Assembly: GCA_006538405.1 (NCBI GenBank)
Contig: BJKQ01000020.1
Location: forward strand, 124,001-188,000
Length of the DNA stretch: 64,000 bases
Source: Hansfordia pulvinata
Taxonomy: Eukaryota; Ascomycota; Sordariomycetes; Xylariales
Reading direction: 5' to 3'
This document shows, piece after piece, positions 23,401-35,518 of the stretch; position 1 is the stretch's first letter, and the number at the start of each line of letters is the position of its first letter. The notes under the pieces were generated by a model, which saw only the letters and a program-made list of their open reading frames with translations, did no database searches and was not told the DNA's origin. The translations under genes were made by a program, and so were the position numbers.

Positions 23401-25833
23401 GACGGGCGCCCAATTGATGTACGGAGTACACTGGTCACCCCTTGCACATCTGACGAGCGATGGACACAGAGAGCAGGGGAAGATCGTGAGAGAAGATTAG
23501 GTAGGCGTTGGGCACGATGACGGGCCCGCAAAAGTGACGCACTCCATCTGGCCCTGTTCCTGAACGGCTGCGCTGGGCAGCGAGAGAATGCCACCCGGCA
23601 GACATGCAGATGCAGGATTTGCGCGCGCTGCCTGCGCTTTCACGGCTTGTTAGTGGCTCGCAAAAGTCGATACCGGCCGTTGATCCTCGATCGCCGACCG
23701 TGACCCGCGCTGGCAAGCGACTCCATCGCCCGTGGGTGATTGGTGCAGACCGGGAGGCGGCGCCGTCGCTTGCGATTGCGCGCCTTTATTTCGCACGCTT
23801 TGCTATGTGCTCCCTCGGTGCCTCGCCCGCCTCTCTGCTCGCTGGTCTCGGCGGGCGAGGATCGTCGGATTGGCCGCAGGCAAAGGGCACTCACGAACCC
23901 AGTAGCACGCACATGCCCTGTCAGGGCTACGTATAGCACACGCTGGGGGCGGGCGGCTATGACATCAAGCCCACCACTACGAGACACATGGCGAGATTGC
24001 CATCTGCAGGTGTGTACGAGCAGAAGCGCACGACGACCTTGACAAGGAGTGTCCATCGACCTTGGCCAGGAACGTGGCGGAAGCCGGGTGTAGGAAAGGT
24101 AATGTCCAATGTTCTAATGTCAAAACAAGACAGGTCAATTCGCGCGTCCCCGAGGTCTCATCACGAACAAGGGGGGCATCCTCTGTGGCATGTGACGAAT
24201 GCCAGCATCCAGGGCATCCAGGTTGTGAGAAATCCGTACATGGGGATACTCGTCAGCCTGCTGTATTATGTATCCATTGTCGGAGTTCCAGCTCCTCAGC
24301 TCCTATGTACACGTTCCGGCTGCTGAGTGCGCAGCGTCTTTTACGCCTCTGCACAACACCAATGTCGGGTGGGTGGCTCGACATCCAATGTCGGCTGATT
24401 TGGATACCATACCTATCAGTGCTGGACCATAACTCTGGTAATCCACACGGTTCCTGCTGAACGAACAACCTGACTCAGATTTCTGAATATCACTGCGGGC
24501 ATATGTGGAATAGGCATCACGTAACGGAATGAATAGAGCTGCTCGTCGCCGGTATCCAGATGTGCCAGAATGCACAGCTTGAGGCACGAACGACTGGATG
24601 ATGTACATTCTCTACCTGATGCACCCAACGGGGACCTAAGGTACATAGATACAAGTACAAATCTCCCCTGACGCTATGTACTCGTACTGTGGATGGAAGT
24701 CGTCGGGTGTGATCGCGCGGGGCAGACTCACCTGGTCAGCAGGGCCGGCTAGGGCACCGCCCCCGTGGGAGGCCCCTACGAGACCGGCCCTAACAGACTT
24801 TAATGCTGCCCTAGCGGGCCGTGGGACACCCCCTAGAGGACGAGCAGAAGGGGCCCAGGAACAGCAGCTGAAGCCCGCTAGAGTCGGGGCCCAGGCCCAA
24901 TCGCACGACGAACGAACCCCTCCCCCACCGCACCGCAGACATTGCCCGAACGACCTGCCGCCGCCGCCGCCGCTCCTCCTCCGCCGCCGCTCTCCGCCGA
25001 CTCTGCCCACGTCAATGCCTAGACGTCAACGTCACCTGCGTCGCCCCCGACTCTAAACCATTCCTCGTCTGCATCCGCGCCCCCCTGCGTATCTCTGCAA
25101 ACATCGCACGCTACTCTACCTTCTCGCCACCGTCGACTGTCCGCACAACGTATCCCTATCTTGCATGCTTTAAAGCTCTTAATACCTGCCGCTTCGTCGG
25201 CCCGCTGCCCCACGTCGCCCGCTCACCTCCCAGCTTCTCGACTACGACGGCACGCATGCTATGACCCTCCTCAGCTCCTGAAATCGCCAACATCTTCCGC
25301 TATCTGCGCTCGCGCATACCCCCATCCGCGTCGCCCGCTTCAAGTCCGCGAGGTTCCGTGGCATGCCGCGCCACACGCAGCAGCCAAGCCAAAAACGCGC
25401 CCTTCATCCTTCTGGTCTCGTCGCGCTCGCTGTTGAGGCTCGTCCCCTCACCCTCCTCGCCAGCCTTATCGTCCTACCAGCGGCACTACTGGGGTCTTGA
25501 TTGTGTACGGGATACAGACAATCAGACCCGGCCCATCATCCATGCTGCCGTCCCACCCAGCCGGACCCGCCGACCTCACCAGTCCTTACCCAGCGACAGA
25601 AGCCGCAGGCCAGGATAAGAGACACGCACAAAGTCGCAGACACGTGTGCCGACTGGATCACAACTAGACTCCGCGCTCGCTTTTCCCGCTCCAACATCCG
25701 ATCTCGACTCGGCTTTCACCGCGGTTGTCTGCTGGATCGCCAACCTTCTCTCAATTTCCCACCTCAACCCGAAATTGCCCCAGTCTCCCTCTGATCTCCG
25801 GCTCGAGCGCCCTATCCTTTGCACATCTCCCCC
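20444..25833. other. Long intergenic region between divergent genes, about 5.4 kb
   Basis: Holds the promoters of the transporter (minus) and the MAPKK (plus). TACTCGTA/TACGAGTA 8-mers occur at 22641, 23020 and 24679. The last ~800 bases before the MAPKK start are pyrimidine- and C-rich, as in long fungal 5' leaders. Scattered open frames lack recognisable motifs. Confidence 0.55.
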
Positions 25834-27935
25834 ATGGCTGATGTGCAACAAGACCCGGATGCGGCTCCGGCCGCTGCCACCGAATCGTCAGCCTCCCGCG
25901 AAGCCCTCGCCAGCCCCGGTTCCCCCGGCTCCTACAGCGACTCAGACGCAAGTACGCCCCTCGAAACTCCCACCCCTATCGAGAACCAGAACCCCCTCGA
26001 ATCCATCCACAGCGACGATGCCCCCAAGCGTCTACCCTCGCTGCGATCCGTCTCCGATTCCCAAGCTCCAGCCGGCCACCCCATGACCGCGTCCTCGACC
26101 CATGTTGGTCTTCTCTCTAACGCCAGGCGGCCCGGCGCTGGCGCCGGCCCCCCCATTCCCGCTGCCTCTGCCATGAGTGGCGGCGGCCGCCTACCCGACG
26201 ACATCAACGCAAAGATGCGTGCCTTTGCTTTATCCCGCGCCCGCGGAGGCACTCCGGGCGGCAGTTCCCCTGCGCCCGCCTCCCCCACCGGAAATGGTCT
26301 CCCTGCCTCCCCCGGCGGACCCATTGCTGGCATGCCCATTCCCGGCAACAATTCACCCCTATCTCGCGGCATCCAAAGACCCGGCGCTCCCAGCTTCCCC
26401 CAATCCGCCCCCACCACATCTCAAGTAAAACCCCCTGGCGGCCTTGCCGGTCGCAGGAAAGGGCCTGGTCTCAAACTCGGCGACATAGGACAGGGCTCTG
26501 CTGATTCCTCGTCATCGTCGTCTGCCTCTCGCCCGCCTGGCCCACCGAACGGCAACGCCCATATGACCCAGATGAAGCAATTTGAACAGTACATTGATGC
26601 TGAAAAGGGCTATCTCACCTTCAAAGGCAAGGCTGTCATCACCGACAAAGGCGTCGACTTCTCCGACGGCTCTGTGTTCCGCATATCTCTTGACGAGGTC
26701 GAGAAATTGGACGAACTGGGCAAGGGCAACTACGGCACCGTATACAAGGTCCGCCACACGAAACCTCTGGTCCCGCGCTTTGGCCCAGGCCTTTCGACTG
26801 CGAAAACGCCTTCACTGCCCGGTCTCGGCGACTCTTCCCCAGTTCTGGCCTCTGATAGAAAGAACGGCACCAATACAGGCATCGTTATGGCCATGAAAGA
26901 GATGCGCTTGGAGCTGGACGAGGCGAAACTCGCCACCATCATAAAAGAACTGCTGATCCTACACGAATGTGCTTCACCATACATCATCGACTTCTATGGT
27001 GCCTTTTTCCAAGAGAGCGCCGTCTACATATGCATAGAGTACATGGATGGCGGATCCATCGACAAGCTCTACTCGGGCGGCATTCCCGAAAACGTCCTTC
27101 GCAAGATCACCTACTGCACCATCATGGGGCTCAAGGAGCTCAAAGAGAAGCACAACATCATCCACCGCGACGTCAAGCCTACGAACATCCTCGTTAACAG
27201 CAAGGGACGCGTCAAGATCTGTGACTTTGGCGTGAGCGGCAACCTGGTGGCGAGCATAGCCAAGACGAATATCGGCTGCCAGAGCTACATGGCTCCCGAG
27301 AGGATATCTGGCGGCACCTTCATGCAGTCAGGTGCTTCTGACGGCACCTACAGTGTACAAAGTGATGTGTGGAGCTTGGGCTTGACCATCATCGAATGCG
27401 CCCTAGGCAAATACCCTTACCCGCCCGAAATATCTTCCACCATCTTCAGCCAATTAAGTGTAGGTTTTTGGCCCAGAAATCGAGCTGGCTCTTGAGTACC
27501 TATCTAGTGCTAACCTGTACCCAGGCCATTGTCGAGGGCGAACCCCCAGGGCTGCCGGACGAGGGTTACACTTCCACGGCCAGCACTTTTGTCGCTGGCT
27601 GTTTGAACAAAGTGCCGAAGATGAGGCCAAGCTACGCTGATCTTCTCGCGTCGGATTGGCTCAAAGACTTGGCGATGCCCGAAACGATAAGGGAAGAGGA
27701 CGAGGAAGAGCACGGGAACGACGCAAGCGACGAGGCTGTCGCGAACGCCGCTGGCAATTTTGACCACAGCCATTCAGTGATTGAGGACCCCGAAGTCGCT
27801 GCGTGGGTAAATGGGGTTATGGAAAAGAAAGCCAGTGGCCAGTACGGCCAGGCTGACAAAAAGCCGGCATTGCACGCCGCACCATTGGATGCTGCAGTCA
27901 AAAGCCCTCTTGCCAGCCCAGATATAGCGAAATAG
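25834..27935 (+). CDS. PBS2: MAP kinase kinase, Pbs2-type (HOG pathway)
   Basis: Dual-specificity kinase that phosphorylates the Hog1-type MAP kinase in osmotic and other stress signalling; cytosolic. Two exons, 25834-27459 and 27525-27935; the 65-nt intron has donor GTAGGT and a GCTAAC branch site; 678 residues. The N-terminal ~280 residues are Pro/Ser-rich and disordered, as in fungal Pbs2. The kinase domain shows GKGNYGTVY (near 295), Lys355 in AMKEM, HRDVKPTN with Asp446, DFG with Asp464, and activation sites Ser474 and Thr478 in SIAKTNIG. A ~45-residue insert between strands 2 and 3 is typical of the family. The C-terminal tail is acidic and ends SPDIAK. No frame breaks. Confidence 0.93.
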
Positions 27936-29886
27936 ACGTCATCGGCAGATGCGCGTATCAAGTATTGACTGCCGCAGTCGTTGTGTCTTGGCTGCGGCGG
28001 CCAGATACTGCATATCTACCAACAGCACAATAGAGGCTTCAGATGGTCGGCACCAGAAGGTTGTCATGCACAGATCGCTATGCACTGGTCACCTCTCGAT
28101 CGGGTTATTCACTCGTCCCGTCCGGCAGGGCTTGGGACAGCTGTACCACAAGGAAAACAGATTTATTCCGTTCAAGTTCATCTTCATATGCACAAGCTGA
28201 CTGACAGCCACCGCGAAAAGCCTGGACAACTGATACGACTCTGCGATTGGTTGTCTGAACCACTTCACTTGGGTTGTCTGAACCACTTCACTTGGGTTGT
28301 CTGAACCACTTCACTTGGCCAACGAAGAGGCGCGTTAGGCTTCGGCGCCGATAGTTGAACCAGTTTCTCGAATATGATCACGAATACATGACATTTCCAA
28401 CCTCGCAATTGCACCAATCGAGAAATTGCAATCTCCACCACGGGCGCCTTCATTATAGGTGCATGGAGCGAATCACGACTTTCCTCATCGTGTTCCACAT
28501 GCACCATGCGAAAGACACGAGCGGCGGTCAGCTGTTCCAAACGGGCATCTCAGCCCACTTGCCTTGCACAGATTGTCGCTCTTTACCTCTTGGGCGTTGC
28601 ATTGGAAAAGCCGTGACCAACAAAACACAGATTCTCAAAGTACGGGCGGTTATGCCACGACTCGGCGGTCTCCCGCCCTAAGTGCCCTGTCGCGACGCCA
28701 TGACCCAGGGACCATCACCACCTCTTTGGAGAGTTGAAGCCGCATGGCTAAAACTTGCCACTCTGGTCTCAGCAGACCCCTTGCCTAGGTGGGTATACAA
28801 TATCCCTGCGCCCCCTGTGGCTGCCACGCGCCAGTAGGGTGTTCAACCCAGGCCTAAACAGCATTTGTGTTCATGATAAAGGACGTTGCACAGCATCGGA
28901 TTCTAGGAGGCTGTCGGTGGTCGCCGCACTGCGGGCCGTGAGTCTTTCGTGTATTGTATAGATGAATAACTGTACTTACCTGCCTGGTCGCAAATGGTAA
29001 ATGGATGCGGCAACCAACTCGGGCCTGGAACATGTGAAACTTGGCAGCTGATAAGAACACCAGATGCAGAGCAGCAAGTCACATCCCGGGACATCTCTGT
29101 AGTCGTCACTTAAAGCTCCAACACGAACAGCTATGGACCCATACGAGGCTCTAAATCCAGCCCAGAAGTCCAGATGAAAGACGCATGGACTTGCGAATAT
29201 GTTATATGATGCCGTTGAACGATAATGGGTATGGGACCAGGCATTCCAGGGCCCAGGCCAAAGAGCAAATCCGATACGAATAGCCGGACCCGTACTCCAT
29301 TCGTCCGCTTTCTGTGGACCAAAATGATTTAGCACTCCACCGTGGTGACCCTCTACGGCCTCGTCGCCCCTCGGCGCCAAGGAAGCCATTCGCGCGCCGA
29401 AGTGGTGTACTACGTTGGCCCAACAGCCTCGGTTTTCTTTTTTGTTCTTTTTTTTTCTTTGCTCGGGGCGGGCGGCCGAGACGGCAGCCGGACAGACCGT
29501 GGAGGTTCTGGACGCATGCACAGAAGCCGAGTACAAGGCAAGCGGAGGCGGGTGCGACCGTTTTGGGCCCTTGCGAGAAGCGAGCGAGAGCTGGGGAGGG
29601 CGGCGTTACATTCAGGCTATTTCCAGTCAAGTTGCTAAATCGAAACTCATGTCTAAAGCGTTTAAGGCTCTCTCTATGCTCTTACAAACATTGTCGACTC
29701 GCCGTTACCTATGACGGGAGGGGGTATAATTCAGCGCCGTGATGCTGCAGTGACCGGGGCGGGGCCCGCGGGTATCCAGAGCTCCGCAATCCACGTACAT
29801 TGGTGGTCCAGACAAGACGAGAAACACGGCGTCGGCCTGTTTCCAGCTCATCTTTATTTCCTTGTCGCTTTTCTGTGTGCAATCTT
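27936..29886. other. Intergenic spacer between convergent genes
   Basis: Contains the MAPKK 3' region, a triple 23-bp tandem repeat at 28249-28317 and otherwise no recognisable gene. Confidence 0.55.
28249..28317. repeat. Tandem repeat, 3 x 23 bp
   Basis: Three identical copies of a 23-bp unit starting GGTTGTCTGAACCACTTC, back to back (28249, 28272, 28295), about 310 bases after the MAPKK stop codon. Confidence 0.9.
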
Positions 29887-30394
29887 TCAGAAGCCGGCCT
29901 TCTTCTTGGCGTACCTGATGGCCCTGGAGTACAAGTTGTTGTCGATCAGCCACTTGTTACCGGCCATGGCGTAATAGTACGCGCGCGCGACCGGGCCCGT
30001 CTCCTCGATCTGGTCGTACGCCACCTCCTTATCATTGATATACCCCTCGGCCTTGAGGTGCCTGATGACGGCGCGGTCCACATCATTCTTGCGGTAATTG
30101 GCTCGGGTTTCCAGTGAGCTCTGCAGGTGGTGACAGGTCAGCAATCTGCGTTGGGGAAAGGGAGGGCCGCTGCCGAAGAGACGGCGGACTTACACCATCG
30201 TCGACATGTCCGCCCTCGTCGTCTTGCTCGGGGGCCATGACATTGGTGACGTGTCTCTCCAACAGGTTCAGGCCCGCCGGGGCTTCGACGGCCCTGCTGG
30301 CGGGGACGCCGACGACCGACGTCTCCGCTGCCACGGGAGCCGAGACGGCCGTGCCCACCGACAGGCCGAGAGCGAGGAAGGGGATGAATCTCAT
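29887..30394 (-). CDS. Small secreted protein, 144 residues, unknown function
   Basis: Two exons, 30394-30194 and 30120-29887, joined in phase 0 across a 73-nt intron with donor GTAAGT. The first 19 residues (MRFIPFLALGLSVGTAVSA) form a clear signal peptide. The mature part is about 125 residues and has no cysteine. Its first third is Ala/Val/Pro-rich and acidic. The second exon encodes a compact, Tyr- and Lys-rich domain (NYRKNDVDRAVIRHLKAEGY, and later ARAYYYAMAGNKWLIDNN), ending YAKKKAGF. A TATAAA box lies 50 bases upstream. I do not recognise the family; a secreted effector-like protein is one possibility. It converges with the MAPKK gene. Confidence 0.8.
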
Positions 30395-30443
30395 GGTGGC
30401 TCGGGTGCCCAGTATGTATGCGAGTCAAGTACGTGGCCGTCCG

Positions 30444-30449
30444 TTTATA
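30444..30449 (-). promoter_or_regulatory. TATA box of the 144-residue secreted protein gene
   Basis: TATAAA on the minus strand, 50 bases upstream of the start at 30394. Confidence 0.55.
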
Positions 30450-33400
30450 GCGGAGAGAGTGTGTAGCAGATAGTGGTGCTTGGAAGGTTTTGTTATGTGA
30501 TGAGTCTGAGTGCCGAATCATCTGATGTTCGCGAGTAAAGCGGACGTTTTATACAACGATGCGGATGGTTTCGTTAGGGGCCCGGATCGTTGAAACCGCG
30601 TCACTTGCCTTCTCTTTGCCCGATCTCACGAGGAGGGGCCCCCAACAAAGCATCGCCAGAGACAGCCAGTCTCCACTGTCTGGCCTTTTTTCCATCAGAA
30701 TGGCAGCGGGGCGAAAAGGAAGGTGAGACGGCGTCGACCCGAAAGGCGCGCAGTGAGCTGTTAGCCAGGAGGTCCGAGTGCAGCCCGGGGGACCAGATCG
30801 AGATGTAGATCTTGGTGGCGCGCCGGCGACGCCACCTTGCCCAAGGCGAGGCGGGCGTGGCTCGCCGACGCGTGAGTCGTGACGGTGCGCCGGCGAGCGT
30901 CGTCAGGTACTGGTCAGCATGTTGTGCTCTCCGGGCCTGGCTCCACCGATCGGTGGAACAACATCAACGGAGGACGACTTGTGAGCCTGGAGGTATGGGT
31001 GGCCCCTGTCGCCTCACGGCGCTGCTCGCGGCAAGGGAGATCCGGCACGATACCTGAAATCCTTCGGTTCCGCCGCCCTCTTGCCGCGTCCCGCAATCGC
31101 GGTCGCAATGGGCCGGCATGTGATACTTCGAGTGGCCATTAGGTGCTCCTCATCTCGTAGGCCGAATCTTAGGTGGCAACAAGCACCTAATATACTGGAA
31201 TCGGTTACACGACTGCCTACCTCCTAGCATATACACAACATGAGAGGCCAGACCTTTGTGAAGCTATCTCCAAGCCGCACTCACATCTCAGTTGCTATCC
31301 ACGCTCGTAAAAAGACGGGACGGGAGCCTTCTTCCGCCAGCGCTGGAACACTGAAGGTATATGAGTAGATAAAATCCAGCTTCCATCACAAAACCGCCTC
31401 AAGTCAAGTGGGGGCCAGTCTATATTCTCCAACTCCTCACACCCCCTTCCCATGGCCGAAGCGCCACGTTTAACCCGAGCGAAGACCTAACTTAAGCGTC
31501 GCCATGTCGTTAGGGTCTCGGCTTGCCCGCATCAAGCTACCTCGAGCAAAGCAGACCACGTTCGAGGACCGTCTTCTTTGCCATGCCAGAGGCAGGCCAC
31601 CAGTAACTAAACGCAGCGGACCAATAACGCAGGAGCGCGGCCGCTTACTTGCATGATGGCGTGCATGCTGGGTCCACAGGCAGTTCGAATGCCCACCGTG
31701 TTTTGTTTCCAACTTGACTAGAGTATCTAATGTAGTAGTCTCCTGAATCCGAGTACGGCAGACAACCCGGAACAATGCATGATTCGACTTGCTTGTCTTG
31801 CGCATCCAGTGTCGTCGTTTCCAACCCCTGTGCTGCACGCATAGGTGAGACCTGAACAGGATACCCCTGAAATACGTGCGGCTCGGAATGCTCAGTCTTG
31901 CGGGTGATGATCCGCGGACCGATCCTATGCGGGCGCATCTACCGCACAAGCTCGACGGGGAGAGCAGACACTGGCTCTCGGATCGCCTAGGAAGAAAAGA
32001 TGCCGCTCGTCGCCCAAGTTGCGACTCGCCGTGGGACAAGGGTGGTTAACATGGAGTGAGGGAAACACAGAAAAAGAAGGGGAAAAAAAACTCTTCAGAT
32101 CGTCAGATCCTTCAACAGCTCGAAGGACTTGGGTTTTGCATGATGTGCCACGTTGAACCTCAGGTTTCGACCCTATCCACCCTCGGTGTGCTCCGTGCAT
32201 CCATACGGACGATGGGATGGTGTATTTCTTGGGACTAGAGTCTAGAGGTATGCCTGCGGGGTATACTGACCACGCCAGGGGCCGCTCTTGTGTCAAGGGC
32301 TGCAAAGTAGCGAGTCCCCGCTGCGCGATATCGCGACGAGACTGAGCGCCTGACGGTTCGCAACCTGCTGAGGGCGGAGGCGGCGTTGTGCCGTCCGCCA
32401 CAGGCCAGCTCCGGAGTCTGCGGTGCCCGCCGGCGTTTCGCCCCATTATCACCTCAGCTTCCGGCGAATGTCTACTCCGTAGTTCGTCGGTAGCGGTGGC
32501 GAGAAGCCACTGGGTGATAGTCCCCCTCGGCTGGGCAACTTGGAAGCCTTCCAGCTGAACCTTGTACGAGTACTGCCAAGCAGACTGTGTGTGAAAGGAC
32601 GAAGCCCTATCAAGTCCGGCGCTTTCGCCCTTGGCTTCGTGATACCAGCCTCTTCCACTTTCCTCAATGTCGCCGCGGAGGGCGGAGGAGGTGGAGCAGA
32701 TTCCATGCTTTTGGTGGGTTTCGTATCGTTGGGCGGCCGCTGGCGTGCAAGTACCCGTCCGAGTTAGCGACACGAGGTCAAAGATATAGAGCTCATGATT
32801 CAGTGCGGAAAAGCTAAATGGTAGCGAGGCGATATCTTGCTGATCTTCGGTTCCGCTTAGCCACCCCGCTTACGATCTTGATGCCTTGGTGTGCCTCGGC
32901 GATGAGGCACCACAGGGCCCGTCTGGGGTGAGATCTAAACCCCAGAAAACCTCGCATGATCACGCAAGCCCCGGTCTCGAGTTGACTATAGCTGAGCGGG
33001 GCCCTAGAGGGGGGCAACAAATCCTCCCAGGGGCCAGCGATACTGCCTCGGTAGCCCTGGAAAGCATGAGCTGTCTGGAGCCGGGTGTGGCGTGCCACTG
33101 CCAGGTGGCAATGAGGGGGAGCTTTCAACTCTGCGATGCTGCGACAGGGGGGGCGACTAACAGGATAGAACCGCGCCCGCGAGTCGCGCCGTGGGGGCAG
33201 TCCGCGGTGGTGCTGTGTCCGGGTTCCGATATGATCATGTCGGGCTTACCCATGTCCGGGGAGACGCCCGGGTTTGCCCTTCTTTGCAGTACCGGATGAG
33301 ACTTTCGCTCTTGAGCAGCGCTCGTCGACTGCTTACCCAGATTGGCAGGCTTTATGTTCTTCATCCCGCACAAGCCTCAGGGAAGATGCTGCCGATAAAC

Positions 33401-35518
33401 CAGGAAGTGCCCTGGCCATGTTAAAGTTTAGATCTTGCGAAGAGCACCTGCCGGCTTTGACACCGTTCAACACCACTCTCGCCTGATGCTGCGCGTACTA
33501 CGATGGGCTTAGTGCATCATGTTCAAGTCGACGGTAAGACCTTGGCCCTGGATAGCTTCGTTGCATTATCAAACCGCTGGACCAAAGCGCCAAACAGGCT
33601 TGAGTGCTTGGATAGTCTGAAGTCGGTACTGCAGGGACTTAGCTAACGTGACCAGCGGCAGACACGACAGCCGAAAGCCAGCCTTCGAGGATATGCTCCA
33701 GTGCCGACCTCACCAGACCGAGATAGACCCTACCTGGCAATATGCGAGGGTCGCCGGTTGCCCCAAGCTAGACGCTTTTCAGGACGGGAACCATGATCCA
33801 AGTCTTTGGTTGTCCCCAAATGACTACTACAGGAGACAATGCCTCGACTTCAAGCCGATCTGTATCAGTATGCCGAGAATTGCCACTGCTTAGTATGAGT
33901 ATCTGTGACCCCATGCAGATACGAGCCCCATTCAAGGATGAATGGTGCCCTTCTGATATGAGCTGGTTGGCGCTTCTGCAGTTGGCAGTCCTCTTCCCCG
34001 AGAGCACCGTGCTGTGGAGAGCGTGGCGCACAAGCCATCAAGCCCTATAGCAGGACACGATTGACCTCACAAGGAGCCCCCACGGTGGCATCGACTGCTG
34101 AAGCCGATAACTGCTTCCGGAACATGGGCAAAAAAGGGATCCTCCCACGCCCTGATGGTATATGGAAGAGCCGTTTAGCTTGAAGGGCCGGACGCCGACG
34201 AGTTCCGTCTGTCCACTGAGCACGATTTTGACTGCGGGCGAGACCCTTCCCATGCAGCTAAATATATATCTTTCCATTTCGGCACCGGCGGCGGTCAGCA
34301 CAGTCAATCGACACATCCCGCACCTCCAGATAGGAGCGTATCGCATGTTGCGAACAGCCACCGGGCTCGCGGATCTCGTTTCACCGGAGGGACCATTACT
34401 GAGCGTCCGACAGGCTTGCGGAACCGAAGCGCACCGGTGTCGTCGTTGTCGTCGTTGTCGTCGTCATCGGGGCGCGCGATCTTGCTTCGCTTCCAGGCCT
34501 CGACGATGCAGAGTTTTGAGTATATCGATACGAACCAGCCAGCCCGAGTCGACGGAGCTTCCGCTGGAGCCCCCATGAGCAGCAGTGATTGATTGCTACT
34601 CGGTGCGTATTGGGAGACACAGGCTGCAGCGCGTGGTTTGTTGTCAAGGCGTGCACAGTCGCTACGAGGCCCGCGCGCTTGGGCAGGGGACCCGGGAAGC
34701 CATCTCCGGGGAATATCGGTGGTGGCGACCCTGGTTTACGGGAGTAACACCAGCTGGTTTGACATCCCATGCCCAGACTTCTTCTTTAAAGAAAAAAATT
34801 AACAAAAACTATTGCGAGTATCGCATTTCTGTGTCGCAGCGCTACCTGAGCCCGATAGGCACCACCGATGCGGTTTGCCGGCTCGTCAGCGCGGATCCAA
34901 ACTCGGTACGCGTGTTGATAGGATACGTGTGTGCGAGTGCTTTTACCTGCAACGCGTCTGCGAGTGGATCAAAGGAAGAAGAAGAAGGCAAATTCTCCTC
35001 AAAGTGTTCATATCAGTCCCGTGCCGCGCAATACCCATACCGCGGAACGGCACGGCGGGAAAAGAAGCAAAGAAGAGAGGCGTGAGAGGGTGGATCGGAC
35101 GTGGTGACGGCGCACGGGTGCTTGTGGACTTTGGGGACTGGCGGCCGGCGCTAGACCCGCGGGCCAGGCAAGTCATCATTCATGTCGATCACGGCGCCTG
35201 TGCTGCCGTGCGGTGCTGGTGCCGTAATCATCAGTGAGCGCCCCTTGGGCTGGGCTGGGCTGGGCTGGGAAGAACGGACCAGGGATCATCGCCAGGGTCC
35301 AGAAGTAGGCTAGGCTTGTCGTGGTTGATTGTGGCTCAAGCCGAGCACGAAGGCCTCTTTTGGGCGGGCAGGGGAGGGAGGCATGCATGCTTGCTCAGCA
35401 GCCACGATACTCGGAGGAGGCATTCGAGGCTTACGATAGTCGAGGGAGAAAGAAGTACAGGTTCTTCCGAGTAACAGTAACGATTAGCCCGGATCCGTGT
35501 TTGTTACCAGACACCAGG

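Noticed and set aside
31925..32773. Open frame of 282 codons on the minus strand
   Set aside because: No motif, signal peptide, codon pattern or plausible splicing; Trp/His/Arg-rich composition looks like random GC-rich sequence.
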